Below the pieces are notes generated by a model. That model saw only the letters and a program-made list of their open reading frames with translations, did not search any database and had not been told where the DNA came from. Of a stretch of DNA of 64,000 bases, positions 1 to 9,099 are shown one piece after another. Made by a program: the position numbers and the translations under genes. How positions within the stretch are numbered: position 1 is the first letter of the stretch; each line of letters starts with the position of its first letter. The DNA comes from Planctomycetaceae bacterium (GTDB lineage: Bacteria > Planctomycetota > UBA1135 > GCA-002686595). The DNA lies in assembly GCA_011525785.1 (NCBI GenBank), contig WYBT01000021.1, forward strand, positions 310,001-374,000, read 5' to 3'.

Positions 1-947
1 CCCCGCAGCCCCAGAAAGGACAGCGCCGTGACGCTCAGCACCAGCGCCTCTTCGCCCCAGGACAGGTCCCAGTGCGACCTCAGGCTGGCCACGCCTCTCA
101 GTCGCCGCAGCAGCGGTGGCTTGGTGAATGCGAAGCGCACGTTGCCGTCGGGGCAGGCAGCGACGCAGTCCAGATCGCGCAGGCAGGCGGAATCCACGAC
201 GGTTCCAAAGCGCGCGAGCTCTTGGTGCACGCGAATATGGCTCTGACAGACCGCTGTGCAGGCGCCGCACTTGGAGCAGTCACCGATCGACGTGATGCGG
301 CCCGGCGCGACCTTGTCGGCGAGGGCGAAGACTGCGCCGTACGGACACACGTAGCTGCAGAAGGCTCGCGACCCCAAGAGGTAGACCGCTGTGAAGCCGC
401 ATACCGCGAACGTCGCGAGGGCGACGGGCCAACCGGGGAGATTGCGCGTGAAGTCGTCGGTGAGGAACGACGACCAGGCCGAGCCCGCGCCCCGAAAGTG
501 CAGTGTGACGTCGAGCCCGCGCGCAGCTCGGAACAGGAGCGGCCACACGAACATGTACAGCATCAAGAGCACGGGTACGGCGGCGAGTACGCGCGAACGC
601 AGCGGCCGCGGCTTGATCCGCATCCGCTCCAGGATCCAGGCCGACAGATCCTGCAACGCGAGCAGATGGCAGCCCCACGAGCAGAAGAAGCGGCCGACCA
701 CCGCGCTGGAGAGCGTGATGACCACGAGGAGCAGGAAGCCCGCGGTCACGACGCCTTCGACGGCCGCGTACACCGCTTCGTTGAGCTCCAGCGGCGCGAG
801 CGAGCGCCCCGCAAGGCGCCAGTGCGCATAGTGCGCGGCCATTGCGAGGTGCACGACCACCAACGCCCACGCGCGGCGCCGGCCGAAGCCTGAATGCGGC
901 GTCGCGCGACTGCGGGCCGCCCGTGTGGACGGAGTGGAGCGAGTCAT
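1..947 (-). CDS. Membrane-bound 4Fe-4S polyferredoxin, NapH/CcoG-like (3' end off the window)
   Basis: Reading the minus strand from the ATG at 947 gives an open frame running off the left edge (about 315 residues visible). The N-terminal half has hydrophobic segments (for example around residues 27-40 and 58-85) and FFCSWGCHLL; a later segment ends in FCSYVCPYGAVF. A soluble ferredoxin part follows with CSKCGACTAVC and a CLRDLDCVAACP stretch, enough cysteines for two [4Fe-4S] clusters. This layout is that of membrane polyferredoxins such as NapH, which pass electrons across or along the membrane. The ATG overlaps the TGA of the sulfatase maturase gene as ATGA, so it is coupled to it; I infer it may supply electrons to that radical SAM enzyme. 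The partner is not proven. Confidence 0.8.
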   Translation of the reverse strand, partial: MTRSTPSTRAARSRATPHSGFGRRRAWALVVVHLAMAAHYAHWRLAGRSLAPLELNEAVYAAVEGVVTAGFLLLVVITLSSAVVGRFFCSWGCHLLALQDLSAWILERMRIKPRPLRSRVLAAVPVLLMLYMFVWPLLFRAARGLDVTLHFRGAGSAWSSFLTDDFTRNLPGWPVALATFAVCGFTAVYLLGSRAFCSYVCPYGAVFALADKVAPGRITSIGDCSKCGACTAVCQSHIRVHQELARFGTVVDSACLRDLDCVAACPDGNVRFAFTKPPLLRRLRGVASLRSHWDLSWGEEALVLSVTALSFLGLR

Positions 948-2170
948 GCGCCGCAGCACCGCTTCCACTTGCGTCCGCTCCCGCATCCGCACGCCGCGTT
1001 GCGTGCGCTGCCCGCAACGGCGGCTTGGGGGTCGTCGCGGCTCCACTCCGCGGCCGGTCGACCTCGCTCGATGCAGCGCGCCATGGCGCGCGCTGTGGGG
1101 AGCGCGCGCTCGAAGAAGCGCCGTTGGCCTTCGCACAGGAAGTTGAGGCCGTCGATGCGGTCCTTGGGGCAGCCGCCGAAACACAGCGACAAGTGCTCGC
1201 ACTCCAGGCACGAGGCGCACAGCTCCTTGGACTTCGCCAGACCGAACTCGCGTTGACGCGCGCTGTCGACCAGCGCCGCGAGCGGGCTCTCGTGAAGGTC
1301 GCCGAGTCGATGCCGCTCGTCGACGAAGTGATCGCAGGAGTAGATCTCGCCCGTGCGTTCGATCACCAGGCAGCGCCCGCACGTCCGCGCGCCGGTGCAG
1401 TCGGCGGCTGGGCGGCCTAGCGCGCCGCCGACGAGTGCGTCGAACTGTCGAACGAACACGCGGCCCACGTGCCGGCGCTCCAACCAATGCTCGAACACGC
1501 CGCTGAGGAACTCACCCCAGTCGCGCGGGCGGATACTGTGCTCGCTCAGCTCGCCGGACGGCCCGAACTCGACGAGCGGGATGAACTGCAGGTGACGCGC
1601 GCCGTGCCGCACTAGGAAGTCGTAGACCCGCTGAGGCCGGCGCGCGTTGAGCCGGTGGACGACCGTGAGGACGTTGAAGTCGACGCCGCCGTTGCGCAGC
1701 AGCTCGAGCGCGCGAACCACGCGCTCATGGGTCGGTGCGCCGCGCGCATCGACGCGGTGCGGGTCGTGGAGTTCGTACGGCCCGTCGAGGCTGAGTCCGA
1801 CGAGGAAGCGTCGTTCGCGCAGCAACGCGACCCACTCAGCGTCGAGTTGCGTCCCGTTGGTCTGCAGCGCGTTGCGCACGCGCATCCCAGGGCGTGCGAA
1901 GCGTTGCTGCAGCTCCAGGGCGCGGCGAAAGAACCCGAGGCCTGCAAGCGTCGGTTCCCCGCCCTGCCAGGCGAACTCGATCTCGCGCACGCCCTCGGGC
2001 TGGGCCTCGATGTACGAACGCACGAAGAGCTCGAGCGTGGCGTCGTCCATGCGGCCGGAGGACTCGGGCTCGAGCGAGCGCCGCGCGGAGTAGAAGCAGT
2101 ACGAGCAGCGCAGATTGCAGGCTGCCCCGACGGGCTTGGCGAGCAAGTGGAAGGGTGCGGAGGCCTTCAT
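944..2170 (-). CDS. Anaerobic sulfatase-maturating enzyme (radical SAM/SPASM) with SEC-C tail
   Basis: The 408-residue protein has the radical SAM motif CNLRCSYC (Cys18, 22, 25) followed at once by a Phe-Tyr, the WQGGEPTL signature and the LSLDGP signature of anaerobic sulfatase maturases. The C-terminal part has SPASM cysteines for auxiliary clusters (DCTGARTCGRC, then YSCDH and LCASCLECEHLSLCFGGCPKD). Enzymes of this family oxidise a Cys or Ser of sulfatases to formylglycine in the cytoplasm. The last ~20 residues form a SEC-C zinc motif (CGCGSGRKWKRCC), an addition seen on some family members. It lies 31 bp behind a B12/radical SAM gene and overlaps the downstream polyferredoxin gene by 4 bp. 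No sulfatase lies in the window, so its substrates must be elsewhere. Confidence 0.9.
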   Translation of the reverse strand: MKASAPFHLLAKPVGAACNLRCSYCFYSARRSLEPESSGRMDDATLELFVRSYIEAQPEGVREIEFAWQGGEPTLAGLGFFRRALELQQRFARPGMRVRNALQTNGTQLDAEWVALLRERRFLVGLSLDGPYELHDPHRVDARGAPTHERVVRALELLRNGGVDFNVLTVVHRLNARRPQRVYDFLVRHGARHLQFIPLVEFGPSGELSEHSIRPRDWGEFLSGVFEHWLERRHVGRVFVRQFDALVGGALGRPAADCTGARTCGRCLVIERTGEIYSCDHFVDERHRLGDLHESPLAALVDSARQREFGLAKSKELCASCLECEHLSLCFGGCPKDRIDGLNFLCEGQRRFFERALPTARAMARCIERGRPAAEWSRDDPQAAVAGSARNAACGCGSGRKWKRCCGA

Positions 2171-2201
2171 GCTGCGCTCGGGCGTGCGGAGGGGCCGCGC
2201 G

Positions 2202-3743
2202 TCAGTCCATGTGTGCGACGACGCGCTCGTCGCCCATCTGCAGTTTGGTGCTCAAGCGCTGCACGACGCGTCCGCCAATCGCGCCGACCGCCCGCAGCGC
2301 GCCCTTGGTGATCACGCGCGAGGCAAAGTCGATCGGCCCCCAGCGCCACAGCCGGTCGATTCCGCGGGCGCGGTTGTAGAGCTGGTTCTGCTCGGTGACG
2401 AGCCATTCGGAGTAGAGCATGTACATCGCCAAGAGCGGCTTTTGCAGCCAGCGCTTGTCGACCGTGCGGCGCGCGAGCGGCATCAGGCCGGGGTGCCGCA
2501 CCAGCACCGGGAACCACTTGTGCAGATTCTCGATCTGGAGCTTCTGCGGCAGCTCGATCGTGGCCGAGCGATTGAACTGCGAGGGGAACTGGTCGTAGCT
2601 GGCGACCGCGATGCCCATGCTGCGCGTGATCTCGTTGATCTCGAATTCGGGGTAGGGCTGAACGATCGAGCACAGCGGGTGGTCGACCTGGCACTCGATG
2701 TTGAGTTTGACGGTGTCGAATTCGTCTTCGAGCGTTCCGCCGGGCCCGCCCAGCATGTTCAGCGATCCGAGGCGGATGCCGTACTTCTTGATCCAGCGCG
2801 CCGCGTTGGTGAGTTGCTCGCGCTCGGTGTTCTTGCGGAACACCTCGTTGCGCACGTAGTCGTTCGCGGCCTCGAAGGCGATGCGCGCGTAGACGCACCC
2901 AGCTTGCTTGAGCTGGGCGATGTGCTCTTCCTTGGTGAGGTTGGCCATCAAGATCACGTCGAAGGGCAGGCCCACCTCGCGCGGCCAGCGCTCGCAGAAC
3001 TCGGCCAGCCAGTCGCTCTTGATGTTGAAGATGTCGTCGAGGAAGTGGACGAACTCGAGGCCGTAGCGCTCGCGCACCTCCAAGGCCTCGGCGATCACGT
3101 GGCTCACGGAGCGCTTGCGGACGTACTCGCTGTTCTTGGCCTTGTAGATCTTGTTCTTCCAGGCGTGGTGGAAGCAGAAGGTGCACAACATCGGGCAGCC
3201 GCGCTGCGTCAAGAACACCTTGCGCGGACTGTTGCGATAGAGGGACTGAGCGTCGTAGATCAGCGAACGATCGGGGAAGCCGAGCGAGTCGAGGTCCCGC
3301 ACCAGCGGGCGCAGCTTGTTCTTGTGCAGCTGACCTTGCGCATCGGCCCAGGCGAGGTTGTCGATGCCGCGCCAGTCGCCGCCGCGCTCGAGCGTGTCGA
3401 GCAACTCGACCAGCGCCTGTTCGCCTTCGCCGATGCACAGCGCGTCGACGCCCTTCTCCCGCGCGCTCTCGGGCACGAAGGTCACGTGCGGGCCGCCCAT
3501 CAGCGAGAAGAAGCGGAACTTCGACTTGAGGTAGCGATTGACGTCGAAGATCTGGCGGTGGTTGCCCGTCATGAGCGACCACGTGATCACGTCGGGGCGG
3601 TACTCCTCGATCTTGCGCAGCCAGAGCGGGTCGGGCAGGCAGATCGCCTGCATCTGGTGGCCCGCGTCCTTGACGGCGCGCGAGAGGTACATCGGCCCCA
3701 GCATTTCCTGAGGCAGCGTGCGAGTGATGTGCAGGACCTTCAC
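2202..3743 (-). CDS. Cobalamin-binding-domain radical SAM protein
   Basis: The open frame extends to 3842, but the conserved protein begins at the GTG at 3743 (VKVLHITRTLP), giving 513 residues. Residues 1-125 look like a B12-binding Rossmann-type domain (PMYLSRAVKDAGH, then PDVITWSLMTG and GGPHVTF). The radical SAM cluster motif CPMLCTFC (Cys183, 187, 190) follows, with a long C-terminal region. This class includes methylases and ring-forming or sulfur-inserting enzymes, so the reaction cannot be told from sequence. It heads an operon with the sulfatase maturase and the polyferredoxin. A role in modifying a lipid or cofactor is only a guess. Confidence 0.8.
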   Translation of the reverse strand: MKVLHITRTLPQEMLGPMYLSRAVKDAGHQMQAICLPDPLWLRKIEEYRPDVITWSLMTGNHRQIFDVNRYLKSKFRFFSLMGGPHVTFVPESAREKGVDALCIGEGEQALVELLDTLERGGDWRGIDNLAWADAQGQLHKNKLRPLVRDLDSLGFPDRSLIYDAQSLYRNSPRKVFLTQRGCPMLCTFCFHHAWKNKIYKAKNSEYVRKRSVSHVIAEALEVRERYGLEFVHFLDDIFNIKSDWLAEFCERWPREVGLPFDVILMANLTKEEHIAQLKQAGCVYARIAFEAANDYVRNEVFRKNTEREQLTNAARWIKKYGIRLGSLNMLGGPGGTLEDEFDTVKLNIECQVDHPLCSIVQPYPEFEINEITRSMGIAVASYDQFPSQFNRSATIELPQKLQIENLHKWFPVLVRHPGLMPLARRTVDKRWLQKPLLAMYMLYSEWLVTEQNQLYNRARGIDRLWRWGPIDFASRVITKGALRAVGAIGGRVVQRLSTKLQMGDERVVAHMD

Positions 3744-3860
3744 GGTGTCGACCTCGGCGCGGGCGCGCGCACGGATGAAGGCTACGACGCGTCCCGCGCG
3801 CGGCCGTTGACCGCGGTCAAGTTGCGCGCGGACTACGCACACCGGCCGAGCGAAAAGCTG

Positions 3861-4472
3861 TCAGTGCGGGCGAGCGCCGCACGAATAGCGGCGCGGGCCG
3901 GCCGCTCGCGCGTCGCCCATAGGAACGCCGACGCGGGCCGCGAGTTGTTCGATCGCGCGCATGCGGGTTTCGCGACCGTCTCGGCCGAGGACCTCGACCT
4001 CGACCTGGGCGAAACGCGCGAGCATTGCGGCGCGCTCCTCCGCCGTCAGCAGGCTTTCACCCAGGGGGAATAGCACGCCGTCCTCCTTCGCAATGTGCTC
4101 GCGCAACAACTCGACGTACTCGGCTGCAGTGTCGGCGAAGCGCCGCACTCCTTCGCCGGCGAGGTCCGTTCCCGACAGGAGCGCCCGGATCTTGCCCAGC
4201 GCACCCCGACCACAGTCGTGCTCGTTGAGCATCACCGCGATCGGGCCATGACTTCCGGGAAGGCCGTGCGCCTCCATGCGAGGGAAGAGGATCTGCTCCT
4301 CTTTGCCGTGGTGCATCAGATCGGCGAACAGCGTGAGGAACTCCAGCGTCTGCTGCGCGACGCCGCGATCGACCATGCCCGTCTGTCGCGCTTGCGCTGC
4401 GAGCTGCTCGAGGATGTCGAGCGCGAGCTCGATGGCGCGGTGTTCCTGGGAGAGGACCTCAGTCGGGTGCAT
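3861..4472 (-). CDS. Hemerythrin HHE domain protein
   Basis: The 203-residue protein begins with an EHRAIELAL helix and contains the spaced His/Glu residues of a bacterial hemerythrin HHE cation-binding domain: HRAI near residue 11, LMHHGKEEQILFP, the NEHDCGR stretch and LREHIAKEDGVLFPL. These residues bind a di-iron centre used for oxygen or nitric oxide sensing, storage or repair of damaged iron-sulfur proteins. The last ~45 residues are low in conservation and basic. It is the same strand as the radical SAM operon, 117 bp ahead of it, which is compatible with protection of oxygen-sensitive iron-sulfur enzymes; this link is inferred. Confidence 0.85.
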   Translation of the reverse strand: MHPTEVLSQEHRAIELALDILEQLAAQARQTGMVDRGVAQQTLEFLTLFADLMHHGKEEQILFPRMEAHGLPGSHGPIAVMLNEHDCGRGALGKIRALLSGTDLAGEGVRRFADTAAEYVELLREHIAKEDGVLFPLGESLLTAEERAAMLARFAQVEVEVLGRDGRETRMRAIEQLAARVGVPMGDARAAGPRRYSCGARPH

Positions 4473-4576
4473 CGATGGACTCCGTCGTTGGCGCGCACGG
4501 TTCGGGTGTGCGCGAATTCGGTGGAGTCATTCTCGATTCGCGCGGCCGCGGTGCTCCTTGACCGCCGTCAAGCGCG

Positions 4577-6745
4577 TCACGGACACACGAAGAACGCCAG
4601 CGCGTCCGTGCGGTTGGTCTGGAAGCTCGCGAGCGGATCGCGGCTCCAGAATTGCACCCACACGGCCTGGCCGGGCGTCTGCAGCGTCGGATTGCCGCTG
4701 CTGGCGATGTGCGCGTTGAAATCGAAGCTGAACACGCCGGTGCAGGGCGGCGCGCCGCTCGAACCGGAATTCAACAGATTCGTGCGGATGGTCGGAGACT
4801 TCACGCACAAGAAGCCGCCCTGGTAGGCCGTGATCTTGCCGCCGCTGAGGCTGTAGAAGAGCAGGCCCGCCTTGTTGTCGAGGCTCTGCGTCGCCTGGAT
4901 CACGAAGCCCGAGCCCGCGCTCGCGCTGGGCGAGCCGCTGAAGCCGATCGCAGGAACACAGCCTGCGGAGTTCGTCTTGGCGGTGCAGTACACGACCGGG
5001 TCGCCCACGCAGGCGCCGGCCGCGAACGTGCGGGTGATCGACACGCCGCTGTTGCCGTACGAGTCCGACGAGCGCACGCGGTAGTCGATCGAGCCGGTGA
5101 GGAAGCCCGGGATCTCGCCGCGGAACACCTGTCCGCCGCTGAAGCGCATCGGGACGGACGTGAACGCACCGCCGCCGACGCTGTACTCGAGCGTCGTGGG
5201 ATTGAACGCAGTCACGTACCACGCGGCGTTGTCGTAGACGTGCGCGCGCACGACGGTCGGCGCGGGGCCTGCGTTGCGATTGGGCGCCTGCTCCAGCGCA
5301 CTGACGCGCGGAGCGTGCGTGTCGGGCGTGTTGGTCAGGTTGATCAGGTGCGTCTCGGGGTCGTCGAAGTCGCACGCAAACCACAGGTCGACATCGCCGT
5401 CGAGGTCCGTGTCCACCGCGTCGACTCCCATGGCGTTGGCCACGAACACGGGCAGCACGCCGCTGGTCGCGGCGAGTGAGGCCGCGCCCTGGCCCGCGCC
5501 ATCGTTCTCGTACAGCTCTTCGAACGCCGCGCGTGCGGCCACGATCACGTCCAAGTCGCCGTCGTTGTCGTAGTCGAGGTAATCGGGCTCGTCGTGGCGC
5601 GTGCACGAATTGGCGATCGTGGCCGGCGCGCCGAAGAAGCTCACCGCGTCGTTGAGCGAAACGGTGTTGCAGGTTCCGTTCCAGTTCGTGCCGAAGATGT
5701 CGAGGTCGTTGTCGCCGTCGAGGTCGCCGAACTCCTGCTCGTAGCTGCCCAGCATCGGAGCCCAGTCGGCCACGCCGAACGACGCCGAGCTCACATCGCG
5801 GAAGCCCAGCACGCCGCCGTTCTCCACCGTGCGGTTGCGGATGATGCGCGCTTCGTCGTTCTTCTCGCCCAAGAGGAAATCCACGTCGAAGTCGCCGTCG
5901 AAGTCGCCGCCGTCGACCGAGACCGAGACGTTGGAGATGTCGCACTCAGCTCCGCTGGTGTTGGTCGTGCGCTGGCGCTGCACGCCCTCGCACCAGATGC
6001 CCGGCGATCCGGCGCTGATGTCCGAGCCCGTGAGCTGGAAGCCGCTGGGGTTGAACTCCTCGAAGAAGCCGTCGCCGTCGTTGAGGAACAGGCGCGTGGG
6101 GGACTTGCCCAGCGACAGGCTGCCGTAGGTGGCCTGCACCAGGTCGCTGTCGCCGTCGTTGTCGAGGTCGAAGAACACGCTGTCGCACGACCAGTCGATG
6201 TAGCCGCCGCTGGCGAGCGCGAGGCTCGGCGCGACCGACGAGTGCGTGTTCACGCCGTCGTTGAGTCCGACGTTCACATAGCGCGCCTGGGTTTGGTCCT
6301 GGAAGAACCCCGGCGAGCCGCCCTGTGCGCCGCCCATGTTCACCAGGAAGCGGCAACTCTGGTTGGCGATCCCCGAGGTGTTCGACACGAACACGTCGAA
6401 GTCGCCGTCGGCGTCGAGGTCGACGAAGTCGATGTCGCGGCTGCCGTCGAGCAGCGCCGGGTAGCGCGCCGCGGTCTCGTCGGCGAAAAACCCGACCGTC
6501 CCGGCCTGCGCGAAGCCCTGGTTGACCCAGATGCGATTCTGCTGGACCCCGAACTCGCCGCCGTTGGCCCACAGCGCGTCGCTGTCGCCGTCGCCGTCCA
6601 CGTCGAACAGCTCGACGTTCTCCGTGAAGCCGCTCGCGCCCGGAAGGCCCTGCGGGGTGCGGACGGTGTCGACCTGGAAGGACTGGGCCGCGGCGGCGGT
6701 CGCCAGCAGCACGATCGCGGCGGTGGAGCGAAGGACAGTGTTCAT
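4577..6745 (-). CDS. Secreted FG-GAP/VCBS repeat protein with YCTAKTN C-terminal module
   Basis: The ATG at 6745 gives 722 residues. A signal peptide (hydrophobic AAIVLLATAAAAQ) is followed by at least six Asp-rich calcium loops of the FG-GAP/VCBS type (VDGDGDSD, LDADGDFD, LDNDGDSD, LDGDNDLD, YDNDGDLD, LDGDVDLW), which build a beta-propeller. An immunoglobulin-like stretch and a ~130-residue C-terminal module follow; the module starts at YCTAKTNSAGCVPAIGFSG and ends FVCP. The same module ends the proteins at 44168-46417, 46738-47970 and 58503-61583. The open frame upstream of 6745 belongs to a shadow of the ligase gene and was excluded. The protein is exported and probably surface-exposed or cell-envelope-bound; its ligand is unknown. 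Confidence 0.88.
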   Translation of the reverse strand: MNTVLRSTAAIVLLATAAAAQSFQVDTVRTPQGLPGASGFTENVELFDVDGDGDSDALWANGGEFGVQQNRIWVNQGFAQAGTVGFFADETAARYPALLDGSRDIDFVDLDADGDFDVFVSNTSGIANQSCRFLVNMGGAQGGSPGFFQDQTQARYVNVGLNDGVNTHSSVAPSLALASGGYIDWSCDSVFFDLDNDGDSDLVQATYGSLSLGKSPTRLFLNDGDGFFEEFNPSGFQLTGSDISAGSPGIWCEGVQRQRTTNTSGAECDISNVSVSVDGGDFDGDFDVDFLLGEKNDEARIIRNRTVENGGVLGFRDVSSASFGVADWAPMLGSYEQEFGDLDGDNDLDIFGTNWNGTCNTVSLNDAVSFFGAPATIANSCTRHDEPDYLDYDNDGDLDVIVAARAAFEELYENDGAGQGAASLAATSGVLPVFVANAMGVDAVDTDLDGDVDLWFACDFDDPETHLINLTNTPDTHAPRVSALEQAPNRNAGPAPTVVRAHVYDNAAWYVTAFNPTTLEYSVGGGAFTSVPMRFSGGQVFRGEIPGFLTGSIDYRVRSSDSYGNSGVSITRTFAAGACVGDPVVYCTAKTNSAGCVPAIGFSGSPSASAGSGFVIQATQSLDNKAGLLFYSLSGGKITAYQGGFLCVKSPTIRTNLLNSGSSGAPPCTGVFSFDFNAHIASSGNPTLQTPGQAVWVQFWSRDPLASFQTNRTDALAFFVCP

Positions 6746-6882
6746 CGGGGGCCTCACGGGACGGGAAGCGGCAGAGGGGGCCGCGCAGCGGCGCGCTGGA
6801 CGATGCCGGCGAGCTTCGCACGGGTTCGACGAAGTGGCGATTTTCACGCCCCGCCAGTTCGCGGGGGCGCGGCCCGCGGGAC

Positions 6883-8433
6883 TCAGGCCAACGAGCGCAA
6901 CACCGACTTCTGGATCTTGCCGCTGCCGGTCTTGGGCAACTCGGGCACGAACGCGACCTTGCGCGGGCACTTGTAGTGGGTGAGCCGCGCGCGGCAGAAC
7001 TCGATCAGCTCGGCCTCGCTCGCGCTCGCGCCGTTGCGCAGCGCGACGGCCGCGCGCACCGACTCGCCCCACAGCTCGTCCGGCGCGCCGAACACGGCGG
7101 CCTCGAGCACCGCCGGGTGCTCGTAGAGCACGTGCTCCACTTCGGTCGAGTACACCTTCTCGCCGCCGGTGATGATCATGTCCTTCTTGCGGTCGACGAT
7201 CTGCAGGTAGCCCTCGCCGTCGATCGTCGCCAGGTCGCCGGTCTTGAGCCACTCGCCCTCGAAGGCCGCGCGCGTCTCCTCCGGGCGATTCCAGTAGCCG
7301 CTGGTCACCGTCGGGCCGCGCGCGCGGATCTCGCCCACGCTCACGCCGTCGCGCGGCACGGGCTGGCCGTCGTCGCCGACCACCTCGAGCTCGACCGCTG
7401 CGAAGGTCCGCCCGGTCTTGGCGCGGTACACGAACCGCTCCTGCGGCGGCAGGTCGCGCAGGCTCTCCTTGAGCAGGCTCAGCGTGAGGTACGGGCTGGT
7501 CTCGGTCATGCCGTAGGTCTGCACGTACTCGCAGCGGAACACGCGCATGATCTCGCGCACCACCTCGGGCGCGATCGGCGCGCCGCCCGAGAGGATGCGG
7601 CGCAGGCTCGAGAAATCGCGCTGATCCGCGCCGGGGTGGCGCACCAGCCGCGTGAGCATCGTCGGGACGAGGTTGGTGATCGTGATGCGCTCGCGCTCGA
7701 AGGCCTCGAGCACGGCGCGTTCGTCGAAGTGGGGCACGACCACGTGCCGTCCGCCGACCCAGGTGATCGCGAAGGTCGCCCAGGCATCGGCGAGGTGGAA
7801 CAGCGGCGCGATGTGCCCCCAGCTGTCCGCGTCGCTGAGCCCCAGCTCCGCCACCGCCGCGAGCGCGTGGACCCACACATTCTGGTGGGAGAGCATCACG
7901 CCCTTGGGCCGGCCGGTAGTCCCGCTGGTGTAGTACAGGTGCGCGAGCGCATCGGCGGGCGTCCGGGCCACTTCGCGCAGCGGCGGGTGCTCGAGCGCCT
8001 CGCCGTAGCTCGCCCCAGCTGGGCCGCCCGAGGGCGCCTGGCCGAGCCACAGAATCGGCGCTGTACGAGCGCTCTGCGCTTCGAGCGCGCGGACGCTCGC
8101 GTGCAGCTCGGGGCCGGCCAGCAGCCACTGCGCGCCGCAGTCCTCGACGATGAATGCAAGTTCCCTGGCCGAGAGGCGGATGTTGAGCGGAGCGAGCACT
8201 GCTCCCAGGCGCGCCACGGCGAAGTAGGCCTCCAGGCAAGCGCTGCTGTTGCGGTCGAGCAGCGCTACCCGTTGGCCCTCGCGGACACCGCGCGCGGACA
8301 GCCAGCCGGCCAGGGCGCGGGAGCGGGCCGCGAACTGTTCGTAGTTCAGCCGCAGGTCGCCCTCGACCACGGCGATGCGGGAGGGGTGGAGCGCCGCCGC
8401 GCGCTCGAGCAGGCTGGCCAGGTTCAGGTGCAT
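6883..8433 (-). CDS. Long-chain fatty-acid--CoA ligase-like AMP-dependent synthetase
   Basis: This 516-residue adenylate-forming enzyme has the AMP-binding P-loop TSGTTGRPKG (residues 169-178), the GMTE motif (YGMTETSPYL), the TGDLA motif and a final PKTGSGKIQK with the conserved catalytic lysine. It activates a carboxylic acid with ATP and transfers it to CoA, or possibly to an ACP. The length is normal for acyl-CoA synthetases. It stands alone on the minus strand, 137 bp upstream of the FG-GAP gene. The second ligase in the window (16250-17857) sits next to an ACP, so this one more likely serves general fatty-acid activation. Confidence 0.88.
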   Translation of the reverse strand: MHLNLASLLERAAALHPSRIAVVEGDLRLNYEQFAARSRALAGWLSARGVREGQRVALLDRNSSACLEAYFAVARLGAVLAPLNIRLSARELAFIVEDCGAQWLLAGPELHASVRALEAQSARTAPILWLGQAPSGGPAGASYGEALEHPPLREVARTPADALAHLYYTSGTTGRPKGVMLSHQNVWVHALAAVAELGLSDADSWGHIAPLFHLADAWATFAITWVGGRHVVVPHFDERAVLEAFERERITITNLVPTMLTRLVRHPGADQRDFSSLRRILSGGAPIAPEVVREIMRVFRCEYVQTYGMTETSPYLTLSLLKESLRDLPPQERFVYRAKTGRTFAAVELEVVGDDGQPVPRDGVSVGEIRARGPTVTSGYWNRPEETRAAFEGEWLKTGDLATIDGEGYLQIVDRKKDMIITGGEKVYSTEVEHVLYEHPAVLEAAVFGAPDELWGESVRAAVALRNGASASEAELIEFCRARLTHYKCPRKVAFVPELPKTGSGKIQKSVLRSLA

Positions 8434-8637
8434 GGGGAGGCGCTGGCCGGAGAGGGCCGGGCGAGCGGCAAATCGAGAGCGCCGGCCGTCCCGGAGTCAA
8501 GACCTGACAAGCCCAAATGAAGTTTCCGCTGGCGGCCTGCGCGCCGCTCGCTAGGCTCTTCCGCTATCTGACTGGCTTCGCGGGTCTTCCAGGTGTTTGG
8601 CACGGCTGCGCGAGCTGACTTCAACTGATTGTTTGAA

Positions 8638-9099
8638 ATGGGCACGAAACTCTACGTCGGGAACCTGAACTTCAAGACCACCGAAGCTTCGCTGCGCGCG
8701 GCTTTCGAAAGCAACGGACGCAAGGTGACTGAAGTCGCCATCGTCGCGGACAAGATGACCGGCCGCCCGCGCGGCTTTGCGTTCGTCCGCATGGGCACCC
8801 CTGAGGATGCCGCTGCTGCTATCCAAGAGCTCAACGGCGCTGACCTCGACGGGCGTCCGCTGCGCGTCAACGAAGCCGATGATCGTCCGCCGCAATCGCG
8901 CGGTCCGGGCGGTGGCGGTGGTGGCGGCTACGGCGGCGGTGGTGGCGGCGGTGGCCGTCGCTTCGGCGGCGGCGGTGGCGGTGGTGGTGGCGGCTACGGT
9001 GGCGGCGGCGGCGGTGGCCGCGGCGGCGACCGTGGCGGCTACGGCGGCGGCGGCGGTGACCGCGGCGACCGCGGCGGCTGGCGCGACGACCGCTACTAG
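8638..9099 (+). CDS. RRM-domain RNA-binding protein with glycine-rich tail
   Basis: The ATG at 8638 gives 153 residues; a TTG nine bases upstream is in frame but less likely. Residues 4-80 form one RNA recognition motif with RNP2 LYVGNL (5-10) and RNP1 RGFAFVRM (45-52). The remaining ~65 residues are almost pure glycine with scattered Arg, Tyr and Asp (RGG-like). This plan matches the small RRM proteins of cyanobacteria and planctomycetes, which are often cold-regulated and resemble eukaryotic glycine-rich RNA-binding proteins. It is likely to bind single-stranded RNA and act as an RNA chaperone. A strong terminator follows at 9241. No clear Shine-Dalgarno site precedes the start. Confidence 0.9.
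   Translation: MGTKLYVGNLNFKTTEASLRAAFESNGRKVTEVAIVADKMTGRPRGFAFVRMGTPEDAAAAIQELNGADLDGRPLRVNEADDRPPQSRGPGGGGGGGYGGGGGGGGRRFGGGGGGGGGGYGGGGGGGRGGDRGGYGGGGGDRGDRGGWRDDRY

Noticed and set aside
2115..4073. 652-residue plus-strand open frame opposite the radical SAM operon
   Set aside because: It is a GC-skew shadow of the real minus-strand genes; its composition (Arg/Ala/Leu/His) matches no family, while the opposite strand has clear B12/radical SAM and hemerythrin motifs.
8900..9090. Tandem repeat-like GGC-rich stretch
   Set aside because: It is the coding sequence of the glycine-rich tail of the RRM protein, not a separate repeat or CRISPR array. No CRISPR repeat-spacer pattern was found in the window.
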